Shown here piece by piece: positions 12,501 to 20,566 of a stretch of 64,000 bases of DNA. Within the stretch, counting starts at the first letter, position 1. Each line of letters begins with the position of its first letter. This DNA is from Candidula unifasciata (lineage: Eukaryota > Mollusca > Gastropoda > Stylommatophora > Geomitridae). Both the position numbers and the translations under genes were made by a program. The notes beneath the pieces were generated by a model that saw nothing but the letters and a program-made list of their open reading frames with translations, ran no database searches and had not been told where the DNA came from. The stretch is taken from NCBI GenBank assembly GCA_905116865.2, contig CAJHNH020004513.1, positions 746,314 through 810,313 on the forward strand. The letters are read 5' to 3'.

Positions 12501-15500
12501 TGTCCCCATGAGAAGCTGGTTATATTGTCTCCTTTCTCGGCCTCGAAGACGGCAAAGACGTGCATCACCATGCTTAACTCCCATGTCACGCAATCGTGTT
12601 AGTGTCAGGGATTCCTCATTCTCCACTAGCCCAGTTTCGTACAGCGTTGGACTATGTCTGCTCTGTCCAAAACTTTTTTCCCCGCAATCATTAGTGCAGT
12701 GCTTGCCAGTTGGTCTGCTCGCTCATTTCCCTTCACGCCCGCATGACCCGGTGTACTAGTGATATATGGTATGGACAACAAAAACAAGAAGATAGTGTAG
12801 TTTCTTGACTTATGCATATATAAATACTTATAGATTCAAAATTACATTTTAAGATCTATGTATATGTAAAGCACATAGGGCTGGAAAATTTGCTAGAGAA
12901 AAAAACAAATGAATGAACAAACTTTTCAGAAGGTTAAGAATTAGACAAGCAGGCCTGTCTGACTTTTCAATCCACTCCTTGCATACAGTTATTCATTCGT
13001 ACATCAGAGAGACTTTCGGGCATGCTGTGACGAGAGGTGTGTTCTGAAAAGAGCATGCTGTGATGAGAGCGGTGTTCTGTAAAGAATCTGCTGATTAAAG
13101 ATGATGATGATGTATGTGTGTCTGATAGGTCACATGATGGTCAGGCAGCTACTGCAGCCATGCCTAATCATCATCGTCATCAGGTGCCTTGCCGATTGGC
13201 ATGGGCGATCATGCCTCTCCATAATCTGCAATCTCCTGCAGCATGTATCAGTTCGTGTGCTGACACACCTCCATGCCATGCAACAAGACTGTCAAGCATC
13301 TTCTCTCGTTGTCTTCCTCTATCCCTCCTTCCACAGATCTTTCCAGTGGTCACAACATGGACAACATGCCTAATACACAAGTGAAAAAAAAAATAAGGAC
13401 CCTTTTCCACACCTTCAGACAAGTGAATATAGAGCTAGACCTATGCAAGTATTTTATAGACCAACCTGCACTCGGTGGATAATGTGGTCAACATCATACT
13501 GGCCGCTGTACTTCCCAGGGGTATAACTGGTACCCACTCAAGGCTGGGTCCACCTGGGAGCCAAGGTCATTTTTGAAGATGGAAACCAGGACCCGAACCC
13601 ACGACCTTCTGCTCTGCAGGCAAGCGTCTAGCTGCTACACCATGGTGGCTCCCATACAGATGTGAACATGAACAAATACAGGATCAGCCAACCTCCTATC
13701 AAAAACTATAAGGAAAATCATAAGCTGGAAATGAAAGACTGCTTTTCTTGAAGTCATTTGTTCGGTGGTTGGAGTGAAAATGAGCAGAAGGAAGAAAAAA
13801 AAGGAGGGGAAAAGGTGAGTGAAGAGGATAGTGAAGAAGGAGGAAGCAGTAAAGTAGAGCATATTAGGATAATGTGAGAAAAAACATTTAGCTGGAAGAA
13901 GAAGAAATTGTGTTCATTTGTCAACAGTAGAAAATGTCTTCAGCCTGTTAGAATTTATGGGAATTGTGTTCAGCCAGTCAGAAGTTATAGAAATTTGTGT
14001 TCCGTCTTTGAACAATTATAAAAGTTCTGTTTTGCATGTCAAAAGTTGTAGAAATTGGGCTTAGCTTGAGACTGTCGAAGAATGTATACTGACTATTCCG
14101 ACTGCACAGTAATCTTTAATTAAATAATTCCTTCTAGGTATTTGAAGCGACTGTGGACACAGATGAAGAAGAAGAATATCCAGCACCAAGACGTCTATAC
14201 AGTACAGAGCAAAAAGTGAGAGATTTTACTTCTAACTTCTAACACTGCACTTGTCAGTGGTATTCTGTTATAACTCTTTGTATTTATGCGAATTGCATTA
14301 GTGAAGTCGCCAGATGTTTGCTTGTTGACCTCAGTGTCTTAGGTTCAAATCTGCATTGAGAAAAAAAAAAGATTTTATAATGGATTTGAGCTTCCAGCCT
14401 AAAATGATTACCAGGAAATGTCCTGGGAAGTAAAGGTAACTGGTAAGATGTTGATTACACTCATCAAGTTCTGATTGGCTTGTAACAATTTGGCCATTGC
14501 ATCAATGGTGAGAAAAGGTGCTTTACATTTTTTTTTTTTACAAACTATTTCTTTGTTATAATGAGACCATGCTTAGGAACAAATAATAGCATTCATGTAT
14601 TACAGGAGGCCGGAGCCATCTTAACAACATTCTGGGCCCTGGGCAAACCAGTGTGCTGAGATCCCTATGACAACCACTCACAGGAATGAGATTTTTTATT
14701 GATGGCAAGTTGGTTGACTACAGATTAACATGGGACCCCTATGCTCAAGCCCATGCCTTAATCTGGCACTGCAGGAGGTATGATCAGCAATAGTCTGAAG
14801 AAGTCACCAGGTTGTGATGATATGACAACAGAAATAATCCAGGCAAAAGTATAAAATGATTTGGACATCTTGGTAGAATGCAGCGACCAGGTAACCCATC
14901 TTTCCATGCATCTACTGAAAAGTGGCGGATAGTCCTTGTTGTTCATCCACTTCTGGACTTTCATCTTGTTCCAAGACTTGAGTATTGCAGGCGCGTCTGC
15001 TTTACATATCTGGCTTATTTATGTGCACAATGTTGGTTCCCCTTGCCTCTCAGACAGATGTGCTCCATCTTCGAAGGAAATAACAATCCTTTCTGCATTG
15101 GCTAGGCTGGGAACCTGTTTCTGGCATGACTGTGGAGAGGTATAGCTAGGTCTGGACCGTTTGTGCCTTTGTGTGGGTTGTAGGTTAAGCACCTCTGCAT
15201 CCTAAACACTAGTAACCATCATAGGTTATTTTCCATTTAGGGCAGCGGTTCTCAGCCTGGGGATCACGACCCCTTTGGGGGTCGAATGACCCTTTCACAG
15301 GGGTTACCTTAAGACCATCAGAAAACACATATTCGCTGAAGTTATGAAGTAGCAACAGAAATAATTTTTGGTGTGGTTTGTGGTCACCACAACATGAGAA
15401 ACTGTATTAAAGTGTCACAGCATGAGGAACTGTATTAGCGTCACCACAACATGAGGAACTGTATTAGAGTCACCACAACATGAGGAACTGTATTAGAGTC

Positions 15501-17256
15501 ACCACAACATGAGGAACTGTATTAGCGTCACCACAACATGAGGAACTGTATTAGCGTCACCACAACATGAGGAACTGTATTAGAGTCACCACAACATGAG
15601 GAACTGTATTAGCGTCACCACAACATGAGGAACTGTATTAGCGTCACCACAGCATGAGGAACTGTATTAGCGTCACCACAACATGAGGAACTTTATAGAG
15701 TCACCACAACATGAGGAACTGTATTAGAGTCACCACAACATGAGGAACTTTATAGAGTCACCACAACATGAGGAACTGTATTAAAGGCTCACCACAACAT
15801 GAGGAACTGTATTAAAGGGTCACCACAACATGAGGAACTGTATTAAAGTGTCACAGCATTAGGAAAGTTAAGAACCCCTGATCTAGGGCATTTACTGCAA
15901 AACCTGCAGCTGAGAGTTATGAAACAACAGTCAATTTGTTAAGATAAGATTTTATTATGCTTACAGTGATGAAAAATGACCTTGGCTCCCAGGTCGACAC
16001 AGCTTTAAATGAGTACCAGATAGCGTCCTGGGAAGTAAAGGCGGCTGGCAAGATGTTGACATCACCCCCCCACCAATTGCTAATTGTATTAAAGTGTCAC
16101 AGCATTAGGAAAGTTAAGAACCCCTGATCTAGGGCATTTACTGCAAAACCTGCAGCTGAGAGTTATGAAACAACAGTCAATTTGTTAAGATAAGATTTTA
16201 TTATGCTTACAGTGATGTAAAAACCTTGGCTCCCAGGTCGACACAGCTTTAAAGGAGTACCAGGTAGCGTCCTGGGAAGTAAAGGCGGCTGGCAAGATGT
16301 TGACAACACCACCCACCAATTGCTAATTGGTCTTTAAAATATAGGTCTAGTCCTGCATGAACAATACGCCTGATGGCTTGCAAAAGGGTAATTTACTTAT
16401 ATATTGATGACTGAATTAATTCTCTTTTCACTTGCAGGTGAAACATCAAGAGGACAAAGAAGCGATTAAAAGATTTAGGCAGGAACTACAAACTGTTGTG
16501 GGTCACAGAGCCGTATTTCACAAAGCAAGAGAAGAACGAGCACTGGCCAGAGCAAGAGGAGAAGTGATCCCAGATGAAGAGGAGATCCATGCACAGCCAT
16601 TTGATGGTGTTCAAGTCAAGAGTCGTGAAATCATGAAACAAAATGAGGATGGTTTTGCTACAGAGGAGGGGCAGCAAGTATGTGCTGTGGATACACAGAA
16701 ACAGCAGATAGAAAACAATCTAAGGCTAGCAACAGAAGGGGATTCAAAGTCATCTAATGGAACGCAACCAACAGAAAAGGATCTTGGCGTATTCTCTCCT
16801 GTGCAGATAGACAAGAAAACACAAAATAGAACTTTTGATACATTGGAAAAAGAATCACAGTCTTCAGGAAATGAGATCGAGCATCATAAAGACAGCTCAT
16901 CAGGTTACTGTAAACAACCTTGCTCATACCACAGTAGTGGTTTCAGTGACCAGTGCTTTTCTAACACTTCAAACCATGACATGGACTCAAAAACACAGAG
17001 TGATCTTTCTCAGAGAAAATATATTACTTCAGTCAGCAGCAGGACTGAGTTTGTAAGTCATGAAGGTGAAAATAGCCAAAGAATTACTGATGTCAGTCTA
17101 CCGTCAGCTTTACACAGCCTAAACTTTACAAAAAACATTGCCATGATGGCCGCCTCACAGGCCAGAACTCTGACTAGCTCTTATCTGGAGGAGGAACAGT
17201 TTGGGGATAATAGCAGTGATTCTGATGTCACCCAAGATGAACAATGCGACTCATGA
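376..17256 (+). CDS. VEZT: Vezatin homologue, 3' half of a spliced gene (N-terminus lies upstream of the window)
   Basis: Vezatin is a membrane protein of adherens junctions that links the cadherin-catenin complex to myosin VIIA; that role is family knowledge. Seen here are eight plus-strand exons: 376-509, 2306-2473, 3115-3328, 8535-8775, 9740-9957, 11108-11249, 14138-14215 and 16438-17256. Their conceptual products follow the order of the second half of vertebrate vezatin: a ...ESELVARGFTM segment, a SYKFYRAFH...LDLHLQSLL helix, a long charged coiled region, an acidic linker, and a C-terminal block with SLNFTKNIAMMAASQART and EEEQFGD. Phases join cleanly for exons 1-2-3, 4-5 and 6-7-8. They do not join from 3328 to 8535 or from 9957 to 11108, so an exon is unfound in each gap. 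The membrane segments and start codon are outside the window. Repeats fill all introns. Family identity is by recalled similarity, not a search. Confidence 0.82.
541..625 (+). repeat. SINE family A, tRNA-like head only
   Basis: A degenerate tRNA-like head (gccatgttagtgaagtagc ... aggtgttaggatcaaatct) resembles the heads of the other family-A copies. The body is missing. It lies in a vezatin intron. Confidence 0.45.
636..1000 (-). mobile_element. LINE fragment (C-terminal region of reverse-transcriptase polyprotein)
   Basis: The reverse complement carries decayed codons for a segment like ILRIPWTKKRNSDILNYL followed by DWLINSILSQK, typical of the region after the RT core in animal endonuclease-type LINEs. 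The copy at 27850-28560 is the same family and aligns along its length. Stops and indels break it. Confidence 0.6.
1256..2165 (-). mobile_element. Decayed mariner-type transposon with inverted repeats and TA target duplication
   Basis: Both ends carry the same inverted repeat of about 32 bp, read inward as CAA(T/G)GTCCGACAATTAAG followed by TAATGAGACTAATTTTA, and each end is flanked by TA. The minus strand holds transposase remnants in several frames. The clearest is residues CNYFIFPKLKLPLKGR at about 1460-1560, the signature of the mariner C-terminal catalytic region. At 910 bp it is shorter than an autonomous mariner (about 1.3 kb) and has frameshifts and stops, so it is inactive. It sits in the vezatin intron before exon 2306. 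Confidence 0.85.
2306..2473 (+). CDS. VEZT: Vezatin exon
   Basis: Acceptor tcaatcacag, donor gtgtct. It encodes ASQHYVASHSSQM... through LCPALREVMFSQNMLITQEI to GYPCN-V, matching the vezatin region that follows RGFT. The exon is in phase with both neighbours. A donor 2 nt earlier (after AAT) is possible, but it would break the frame into the next exon. Confidence 0.75.
2640..2755 (+). repeat. SINE family A fragment
   Basis: It carries the family-A body motif (gggaagtaaaggcagttggc, then atattgaccacag and a tail ending in a 'tatgcct..gg' motif). It is headless and lies in a vezatin intron. Confidence 0.6.
2830..3020 (+). mobile_element. LINE 3' coding-end fragment
   Basis: The frame reads roughly GGEKRQGESMRESAAQFDIM then AWNIICVSELI and stops, followed by a conserved 3' segment containing aaggttgtggat. 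The same C-terminal motif (GKxxGxRxRGRQRExMxDSLxxWH) recurs at 13180-13400 (minus), 35085-35220 and 50640-50823. Confidence 0.55.
3115..3328 (+). CDS. VEZT: Vezatin exon
   Basis: Acceptor catgctgacag, strong donor gtaagt. It encodes IPMICADYDFSTLEDLE and then a polar, less conserved stretch ending RPISASELS. The exon ends in phase 0, whereas the next recognised exon (8535) needs phase 1, so at least one exon lies between them. In vertebrate vezatin the missing part is the hydrophobic LW-rich helix before the SYEFYR motif. Confidence 0.72.
4275..4490 (+). mobile_element. LINE-X 3' coding-end fragment
   Basis: An open stretch reads DYYGLEKMMHLDVTRGFG, then LRRKTRQTFNQTTTGTISIG, and ends WEWPECCDVNS stop. 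The pattern LGVTRGxGxLxxLRRK...TxSxGTLxWLLKMxxEHxWxCPECC recurs at 12430-12626, 19600-19725, 38910-39170 and 55640-55860. It is called LINE-X here. It is the C-terminus of a LINE that carries RNase H. Confidence 0.65.
4763..4908. mobile_element. TTAA-flanked MITE, copy 1
   Basis: Inverted ends read TTAA-CTCTTTGAGTCCCA ... TGGGACTCAAAGAG-TTAA around about 138 bp that includes an 'acgcatcatacgttcat' segment. Target duplication of TTAA is the hallmark of piggyBac-type insertion. Close copies lie at 10055-10200 and 23779-23910. Confidence 0.8.
4995..5430 (-). repeat. Tandem duplication (about 218 bp x2) of a LINE 3' end
   Basis: Two nearly identical units start at 4995 and 5213. Each holds a short unique segment (cggttatgactattaact...) followed by a minus-strand LINE end whose complement encodes a GRPKxTWxxELExxxKxxGKxW...WxELVxGLCSxGG-like terminus. 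The same LINE end is at 9225-9390 (plus), 51885-52110 (minus) and 56320-56545 (minus). Only a few substitutions separate the units, so the duplication is recent. Confidence 0.75.
6090..6285 (-). repeat. SINE family A, nearly full length
   Basis: On the minus strand it has a tRNA-like head (ccatggtaatgtaatggctag ... agggtttaaatctg), then the family body with gacctgggagcc in reverse sense and a degenerate 'ggaagtaaag' motif. It lies in a vezatin intron. Confidence 0.6.
6400..6800 (+). mobile_element. LINE fragment with C-terminal Cys-His knuckle
   Basis: The plus frame contains GVSAMCTCGKVPQTAEHVLQ then DCTEFDTLRQNFWP, the CxCG..(Q/E)TxEHxLxxC motif found after the RNase H domain of many LINEs, and stops soon after. 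An upstream stretch (NKQADWLSDFESLFVDRDLW) may belong to the same element. A decayed relative is at 61260-61560. Confidence 0.6.
7686..7800 (+). repeat. tRNA-derived SINE head
   Basis: The sequence ggctggctaaatggttagaa ... gacctgggttcgatccttg contains a good B-box (GGTTCGATCC) and a plausible A-box, as in a tRNA-derived SINE. The body differs from family A. It is not called a tRNA gene because no acceptor stem closes. Confidence 0.5.
7900..8470. repeat. CA/CATA-rich low-complexity tract
   Basis: Long imperfect runs of acatac, acacac and tacata motifs, ending in a pure (CA)n block around 8401-8421. Open frames across it are compositional artefacts. It lies just upstream of the vezatin exon at 8535. 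Confidence 0.8.
8535..8775 (+). CDS. VEZT: Vezatin exon (core helix)
   Basis: Acceptor ttttcactag, donor gtaagt. It encodes TVNPYEATRECTEMSG, then LKQSYKFYRAFHKSDE, and ends NSLDLHLQSLLQ. SYKFYR and the LxLHLxxLL pattern are the clearest matches to the vezatin domain. It ends in phase 2 and joins 9740 in frame. The exon lies just downstream of a CA-rich low-complexity tract. Confidence 0.8.
8955..9068 (+). repeat. SINE family A tail fragment
   Basis: It matches the tail of family A: accatatcacc, gtgccgattggtctctgaaa, tataggtctagccctatatg, ending with a pyrimidine-rich tttacttta. Confidence 0.65.
9225..9395 (+). mobile_element. LINE 3' end
   Basis: The plus frame reads KGRPKNTWKRELEKEVKK, then DGEDMGK, then a decayed WxxLVEGLCSIGG-like end and an AG-rich terminus (ggcagaagaagaa). 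This is the sense-strand counterpart of the minus-strand ends at 4995-5430, 51885-52110 and 56320-56545. Confidence 0.65.
9740..9957 (+). CDS. VEZT: Vezatin exon (coiled region)
   Basis: Acceptor tttgttttgcag, donor gtaaaa. It encodes LTRNLAIKLEDRVDKEQQR, an acidic patch, then LKRIKSSLESCKGCYEESVKHL, corresponding to the charged helical segment with paired cysteine/tryptophan positions near the end of the vezatin domain. It ends in phase 1, which does not match the phase needed at 11108. A short exon between the two is implied. Confidence 0.75.
10055..10200. mobile_element. TTAA-flanked MITE, copy 2
   Basis: TTAA-CCCTTTGAGTCCCA ... TGGGACTCAATGAG-TTAA, 146 bp. The interior is strongly similar to copy 1 (4763-4908), including acgttcataggttcc and gatgctaaacccc. 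It lies in the vezatin intron after exon 9740. Confidence 0.8.
11108..11249 (+). CDS. VEZT: Vezatin exon (linker)
   Basis: Acceptor gtgtttacag, donor gtgagg. The reading frame encodes SKVNTIFLNSADRTT..., then TKVVVVPAEDPVIVDQ, which aligns with the conserved linker ending in a V-x-x-ED-P motif before the acidic EAYVDD-like segment. The acceptor could be 3 nt further down without changing the frame. It ends in phase 0. Confidence 0.68.
11340..11515 (-). repeat. SINE family A, 5' two-thirds
   Basis: Minus-strand copy: the tRNA-like head is at the high-coordinate end (complement of caagaccttcgggccagcaa), then an A-rich spacer, then the body (acttcccaagtctttgtcgg on the plus strand). It lies just downstream of the vezatin exon ending at 11249. 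Confidence 0.65.
11645..11795 (+). repeat. Dispersed repeat family C
   Basis: A roughly 150-bp unit with 'gaggcaaggaa...caaataaacc...gatgtacatgcaaa...tgggtgaacaaccaggactt...agccagtgaa'. Further copies are at 14880-15065 (minus), 22670-22825 (plus), 24385-24545 (plus), 25795-25965 (minus), 37105-37300 (plus) and 63815-63890 (plus). The class is unknown: SINE body or LINE 3' UTR. Confidence 0.6.
11905..12817 (-). mobile_element. LINE-X: RNase H end, C-terminus and 3' UTR with an octamer tail
   Basis: On the minus strand the frame TSTPGHAGVKGNERADQLAS (end of an RNase H domain) is followed by the LINE-X C-terminus (RLRGRERRQYNQLLMGTIS ... EHAWVCP) and a stop near 12426. A 3' UTR follows, ending in two copies of ATTACCAG at about 11905-11930. 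Poly-A/T tracts in the UTR and a frameshift near 12626 indicate decay. This is the best-preserved 3' end of the family here. Confidence 0.7.
13090..13425 (-). mobile_element. LINE 3' coding-end fragment
   Basis: The minus frame reads VTTGKICGRRDRGRQREKML then DSLVAWHGGVSAHELIHAAG and stops after NRQGT, with a GAT-rich 3' end (gatgatgatgat near 13100). The plus-strand relative at 50640-50823 ends in the same ASRQGT. Confidence 0.7.
13395..13652 (-). repeat. SINE family A, full length
   Basis: A complete minus-strand copy. The tRNA-like head has a recognisable B-box (complement of ggacccgaacccacgacctt) and an A-box near ctacaccatggtggctccc. The body has the conserved acttcccaggggtataactg, and the tail has tataga and ggaccctttt motifs. 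Confidence 0.75.
13900..14065. repeat. Short tandem degenerate repeat (about 38-46 bp, 4 units)
   Basis: Units sharing 'cag-t-agaa-t-tagaaattgtgtt' repeat four times with drift, directly upstream of the vezatin exon at 14138. Confidence 0.5.
14138..14215 (+). CDS. VEZT: Vezatin exon (acidic segment, 78 nt)
   Basis: Acceptor attccttctag, donor gtgaga. It encodes 26 residues, VFEATVDTDEEEEYPAPRR then LYSTEQK, aligning with the acidic D-rich stretch of vertebrate vezatin. It is phase 0 at both ends and in frame with the exons on each side. Confidence 0.78.
14275..14540 (+). repeat. SINE family A, full length but diverged
   Basis: The tRNA-like head (ttagtgaagtcgccagatgt ... ttaggttcaaatctgc) has a B-box, followed by the body with ctgggaagtaaaggtaactg and the tail attggcttgtaac. 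It lies in the vezatin intron after exon 14138. Confidence 0.65.
14880..15065 (-). repeat. Dispersed repeat family C, reverse copy
   Basis: Complement of the family-C unit: gttcatccacttctggactt, tcttgttccaagacttgagt, then cttgcctctcagacagatgt. Confidence 0.6.
15243..15880. mobile_element. SPIN-like hAT MITE with internal minisatellite expansion
   Basis: The ends cagcggttctcagcctgggg ... ttaagaacccctg, the gacccctttgggggtcgaat motif, the 'ccatcagaaaacacata' segment and 'caccacaacatgaggaactg' match the SPIN (hAT) consensus as I remember it. Flanking 8-mers atttaggg / atctaggg fit a hAT 8-bp duplication with one change. The caccacaacatgaggaactg unit, normally found once near the 3' end, is repeated about 16 times at a 29-bp period from about 15384 to 15850. 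No transposase is present. The copy lies in a vezatin intron. Confidence 0.85.
15840..16331. repeat. 246-bp direct tandem duplication (SPIN 3' end plus SINE 5' part)
   Basis: The segment starting gtattaaagtgtcacagcat at 15840 recurs at 16086 and runs in parallel through the SPIN terminus, a spacer (ctgcaaaacctgcagctgag) and a SINE-A body. The first SINE copy stops at gctaatt and the second continues to its tail, so the duplication came after both insertions. Confidence 0.85.
16210..16405 (+). repeat. SINE family A body and tail
   Basis: cttggctcccaggtcgacac, tcctgggaagtaaaggcggc, tggcaagatgttgac, then tataggtctagtcctgcatg and a pyrimidine-rich end 30 bp before the last vezatin exon. The truncated twin is at 15985-16085. 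Confidence 0.75.
16438..17256 (+). CDS. VEZT: Vezatin terminal coding exon
   Basis: Acceptor cacttgcag; 272 codons, then TGA at 17254-17256. It starts VKHQEDKEAIKRFRQEL, matching the vertebrate QEDKERQKREH...LQEL segment. A long Ser/Thr/Gln-rich, probably disordered stretch follows, then a C-terminal block around residues 225-262 of the exon (SLNFTKNIAMMAASQART, EEEQFGDNSS) that mirrors the vertebrate C-terminus. It is the longest non-repeat open frame in the window and has ordinary codon use. No polyadenylation signal was assigned, because the 3' flank runs into a GA microsatellite and a MITE. Confidence 0.85.
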   Translation: MKHQEDKEAIKRFRQELQTVVGHRAVFHKAREERALARARGEVIPDEEEIHAQPFDGVQVKSREIMKQNEDGFATEEGQQVCAVDTQKQQIENNLRLATEGDSKSSNGTQPTEKDLGVFSPVQIDKKTQNRTFDTLEKESQSSGNEIEHHKDSSSGYCKQPCSYHSSGFSDQCFSNTSNHDMDSKTQSDLSQRKYITSVSSRTEFVSHEGENSQRITDVSLPSALHSLNFTKNIAMMAASQARTLTSSYLEEEQFGDNSSDSDVTQDEQCDS

Positions 17257-17604
17257 TGATGCTGATGATGTCAGTCTGCTTGTGTTTTGTTCCTTTTTGA
17301 GAGGAAGGTCACATAGCATAACAGATAAAGATAGATGTCGAGAGAGAGAGACAAAGAGAGAGAGACAGAGAGAGAGAGAGACAAAGAGAGAGAGAGCGAG
17401 AGAGTGAGCGAGAGAGAGAGAGAGAGAGAGAGCTGCTGTATGTGCAAAAGAAAAAAGCATACAAAAACAGAAACTGAGATACAGACAGACAAAGGAGAAG
17501 TCACACACACACACTAACCGAAATAATGAAAAACAGAAAGAGACACACAGAAAAAGAGACAATCACACAAATTACAGGCAGAGAGAGAGAGAGATGGAGA
17601 TATA
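17257..17604. repeat. GA/GACA/AC microsatellite-rich 3' flank of the vezatin gene
   Basis: Runs of gaga and gacaga motifs (17340-17430, 17580-17595) and a short (CA)n block at 17502-17514. Probably 3' UTR or immediate flank; the open frames here are compositional. Confidence 0.7.
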
Positions 17605-18298
17605 CAGTGGAACTTCAGTTCTCGAACTTAAGTCATAACTATTCGGTACAACAATTAAAAACAAAATCACTATATTTTCCTTGATTGTTCAAAAAATAAT
17701 AAATATGAGATCCTTGAGGTCTTCTATCAAGACATTCTTACATTAACCCTTTGTATCCAAATTATTATTAGTTCAACTACTTTGCTGAACTTTATTGATT
17801 TCAAGCCCAACTCCTTGGAATAGGAGTTAAAGTAATAACTGCTTGGAACTGACAGATTTAAAAGTTTTTCGGAAACCGAATTGTTCAGAAACTGAAATGC
17901 TTTTCTCCACTAGAATCAGTTTTTTTTCATCAATTTTTTTTTAATCAGAAAAACTTGTATAAAGAGGCCAGTAGCATTGATGAAAGATATCGTGCAGTCC
18001 AGATCTCCCTGTATACCATACAGCTTTGCGTTCACCAAGGATGGAACAAGCCAGATGGCCTGTCTGTTAGCAACACAGTGTACAGTGTTGGATTACATGC
18101 TCAGCATCTTTAGGTGTTGAGTTACAGGGAGACTTGTGCGTGTTTCCTCTGCTGAGAAACTGGAAAGTATGTTGGCAGTCTGTTGTACCCTGTCATTGGT
18201 CTGAATATGATTCCGGTTCTGTTCGCAAACCAAGATGACTTTTGTACGGAAAGTGAATTGTTCCAGAAGGGAGGCTTTTGAGAAGTAAGGTTTCACTG
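17605..18298. mobile_element. pogo/Tigger-like MITE with TA duplication, copy 1
   Basis: Inverted ends CAGTGGAACTTCAGTTCTCG ... and the complement CAGTGAAACCTTACTTCTCA, each next to TA. CAGT(G)-type ends with TA duplications are typical of pogo/Tigger elements. The interior has no transposase frame. A second element with the same terminal layout is at 47958-48511. Confidence 0.7.
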
Positions 18299-18309
18299 TA
18301 TACAGATGG

Positions 18310-19600
18310 AGAGAAAACGAGTGATCGTCATACAGGCAGAAAGTGCATTAATAAATAACAGAACAAATACCCAAACGTCATCGCATGTACTGTTTTGTAT
18401 AATTTATTTCATACTGCAACTGATGGTGTTTTATACATCCAGCTTACAAAAAAAAAAAAAAAATGGCAGTAGTAATGAGAATGAGTTACACAAAGTTACA
18501 GAAGAAACAACAGCACAATTTGGAACTTATTACCAGATGTCTCTCTCTCCTTCAGGGCTATTCAACTAAGTTTATTTAGGGAGCCAACATTTTGATAATG
18601 GAAATCGTCACGGGCTAGAGACTTGAGCCCTAGCATAGAAAGACCATTAATATAAAACAACTAGCAATGATTCTTGGACCATTTGCAAGTCCTTCGCAGG
18701 CCAGATTTGGCTCAAGGTCGCCGGCCGAATATTCCTGCCCTACTGTATGTATCGCAACATGTTAGAGTGACAATTTATTGTATGTACTGGAATATGTCAC
18801 AGTGTAGTGCTGTTTCATGTACCTGTTGTGTCAGGATTGTGTTACTGCATTCACAACCCCTAAGCCGCAGACACTTAAAATTAAACCTAATAAAAAATGA
18901 ACTAGTATGTATAGTAAATCTGGCACTTAAAAGGGGAAAACAGCTTTCTTAGTAGTACATTTAAAAAAAAAGCGGTGCAACATCACAACAAATGGTATGA
19001 GGCATTAATGTAGTATGGTCATATTTCCAACTGGGTTCCAGGACCTGATATTCTGGGAGGGAAAGACTAGATCCACTGCTCCCCTAGCAGGTGACTAACT
19101 ACTGGTTTGATGAAACCAAATGTGTTAAGCCGAAAGGTACAGATATCACAGCCTAGCTGTAAAACAAAACAGGCCAACTGCTGCCCTTTCAAGGAGGGTG
19201 GAGGTGCAGCAGCACTACTGCCATTTCAAACAAAAATGATTTGTTAACATAGTATGCTTCTTTATACCAGCAGTAAATGTGACACCTTGAAACCAAAATA
19301 AAAGAATTACAAAAAAAAAGTGAGAAACTTTGATCTAAAAAGAGTGATGAAAATGGAAGTGACCAGAAGAACTGGTAGACTTGATGCTTAGAGGAAAGGC
19401 AATATAAATATATACTCTATTTCCTTGTGAGGGTTTTCCCATGTTAGGCCTACTGGCGCCCTAATAAGCATATTGTAAAAGGCAACAACCAACCTGGGGT
19501 ATTCTTATATCAGATGGTATGTATTAATGACACGGATACTGCAGCTATCTATAAACCACAACATACCATGCCAACCACACTTTTGAGGGAAAACAAAGCA
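18310..19600. other. No gene seen
   Basis: A+T-rich sequence with an AATAAA at about 18351 that could serve the vezatin transcript, a short region near 18690-18740 with 'ccagatttggctcaaggtcg' like some hAT ends, and repeat-like motifs (cagatatcacagcctagctg at about 19140, also at 236 and in part near 4640). Nothing coding is supported. Confidence 0.4.
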
Positions 19601-19730
19601 AAAGAAGGTCTGACTACAACTGATATCATTAGTATTTGGAACTCTGCACTGCTGCTGGAGATGGGGACTGGACATGTATGGGAGTGCCTTGAGTTTTCTT
19701 ACATTGATTCTCAACTTGAGACCTGAACTA
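19600..19730 (+). mobile_element. LINE-X C-terminal fragment
   Basis: The frame reads TTDIISIWNSALLLEMGTGH then VWECLEFSYIDSQLET and stops, the degenerate LINE-X terminus. A similar trace lies at 20170-20290. Confidence 0.55.
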
Positions 19731-20423
19731 ATTTTAAGGTATGCCTGTACATAATAAGCAAAATACAAAAATTCTTACTAACAAGAAAATAAGCCAGCTT
19801 GAATACATTGACTTAACAGTAAAGCAATAAACTTAAAAATATAGAAACTGTACAGGTCACAGGTCAGTATGTTCACACATGGATTTAATATCAGTGAAAA
19901 TATATCCTTTACGATAATACAAACTCAAATGCTCAACAATGATGTTGAAAGCATAGCTGGTTCTGTGGGTAATATGGTGGACACGTCAATCCAAAATAGG
20001 AAGAAACAAAAACTCAATATGCAGTAGTGTCACAGCAAGATAGCTATAAAAAAAAAAGATCATATGCAGTTAACCCTAGATATAGAAGTTTTCTCCACAT
20101 GGAGAATAAAAACTAGATCCACTGCCCCCAAACAAGCATGCCATAGGAAGCAACTAATTAATTAGTGTTTCCTTAAAAAAATTGGAACTCTTCGTTTGCT
20201 GCTGAAGATGGGGACTGAGCACTTATGAAAGTGTCCAAAACGCTATGATGTTGAATCTTAATTCAACATTTGAAGGCTCTCTGGAATCAAGTGGATAGTG
20301 GAACTTAACAGAGTACGCATTCCTTCAAAAGACTGATTTAGCTGACAGAAGACAGAGGGTCTGGGTGGCTTTTGGTGCACAAGGAAAAAGATAAGACAGA
20401 CTTCTAATCAGAGTGGTAGGTTT

Positions 20424-20566
20424 GTTGCTTCTCAGGAGTGGTAGGAATCCTTTGTTGCTTCTCAGGAGTGGTAGGAATCCTTTGTTGCTTCTCAGGAGTG
20501 GTAGGAATCCTTTGTTGCTTCTCAGGAGTGGTAGGAATCCTTTGTTGCTTCTCAGGAGTGGTACAG
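20424..20566. repeat. 30-bp minisatellite (about 5 units) inside a LINE-X C-terminus
   Basis: Unit ttgttgcttctcaggagtgg-taggaatcct. Left and right flanks read as LINE-X 3' coding end (aagataagacagacttctaa before; QSICPECNDF after). Units are identical or nearly so. Confidence 0.85.
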
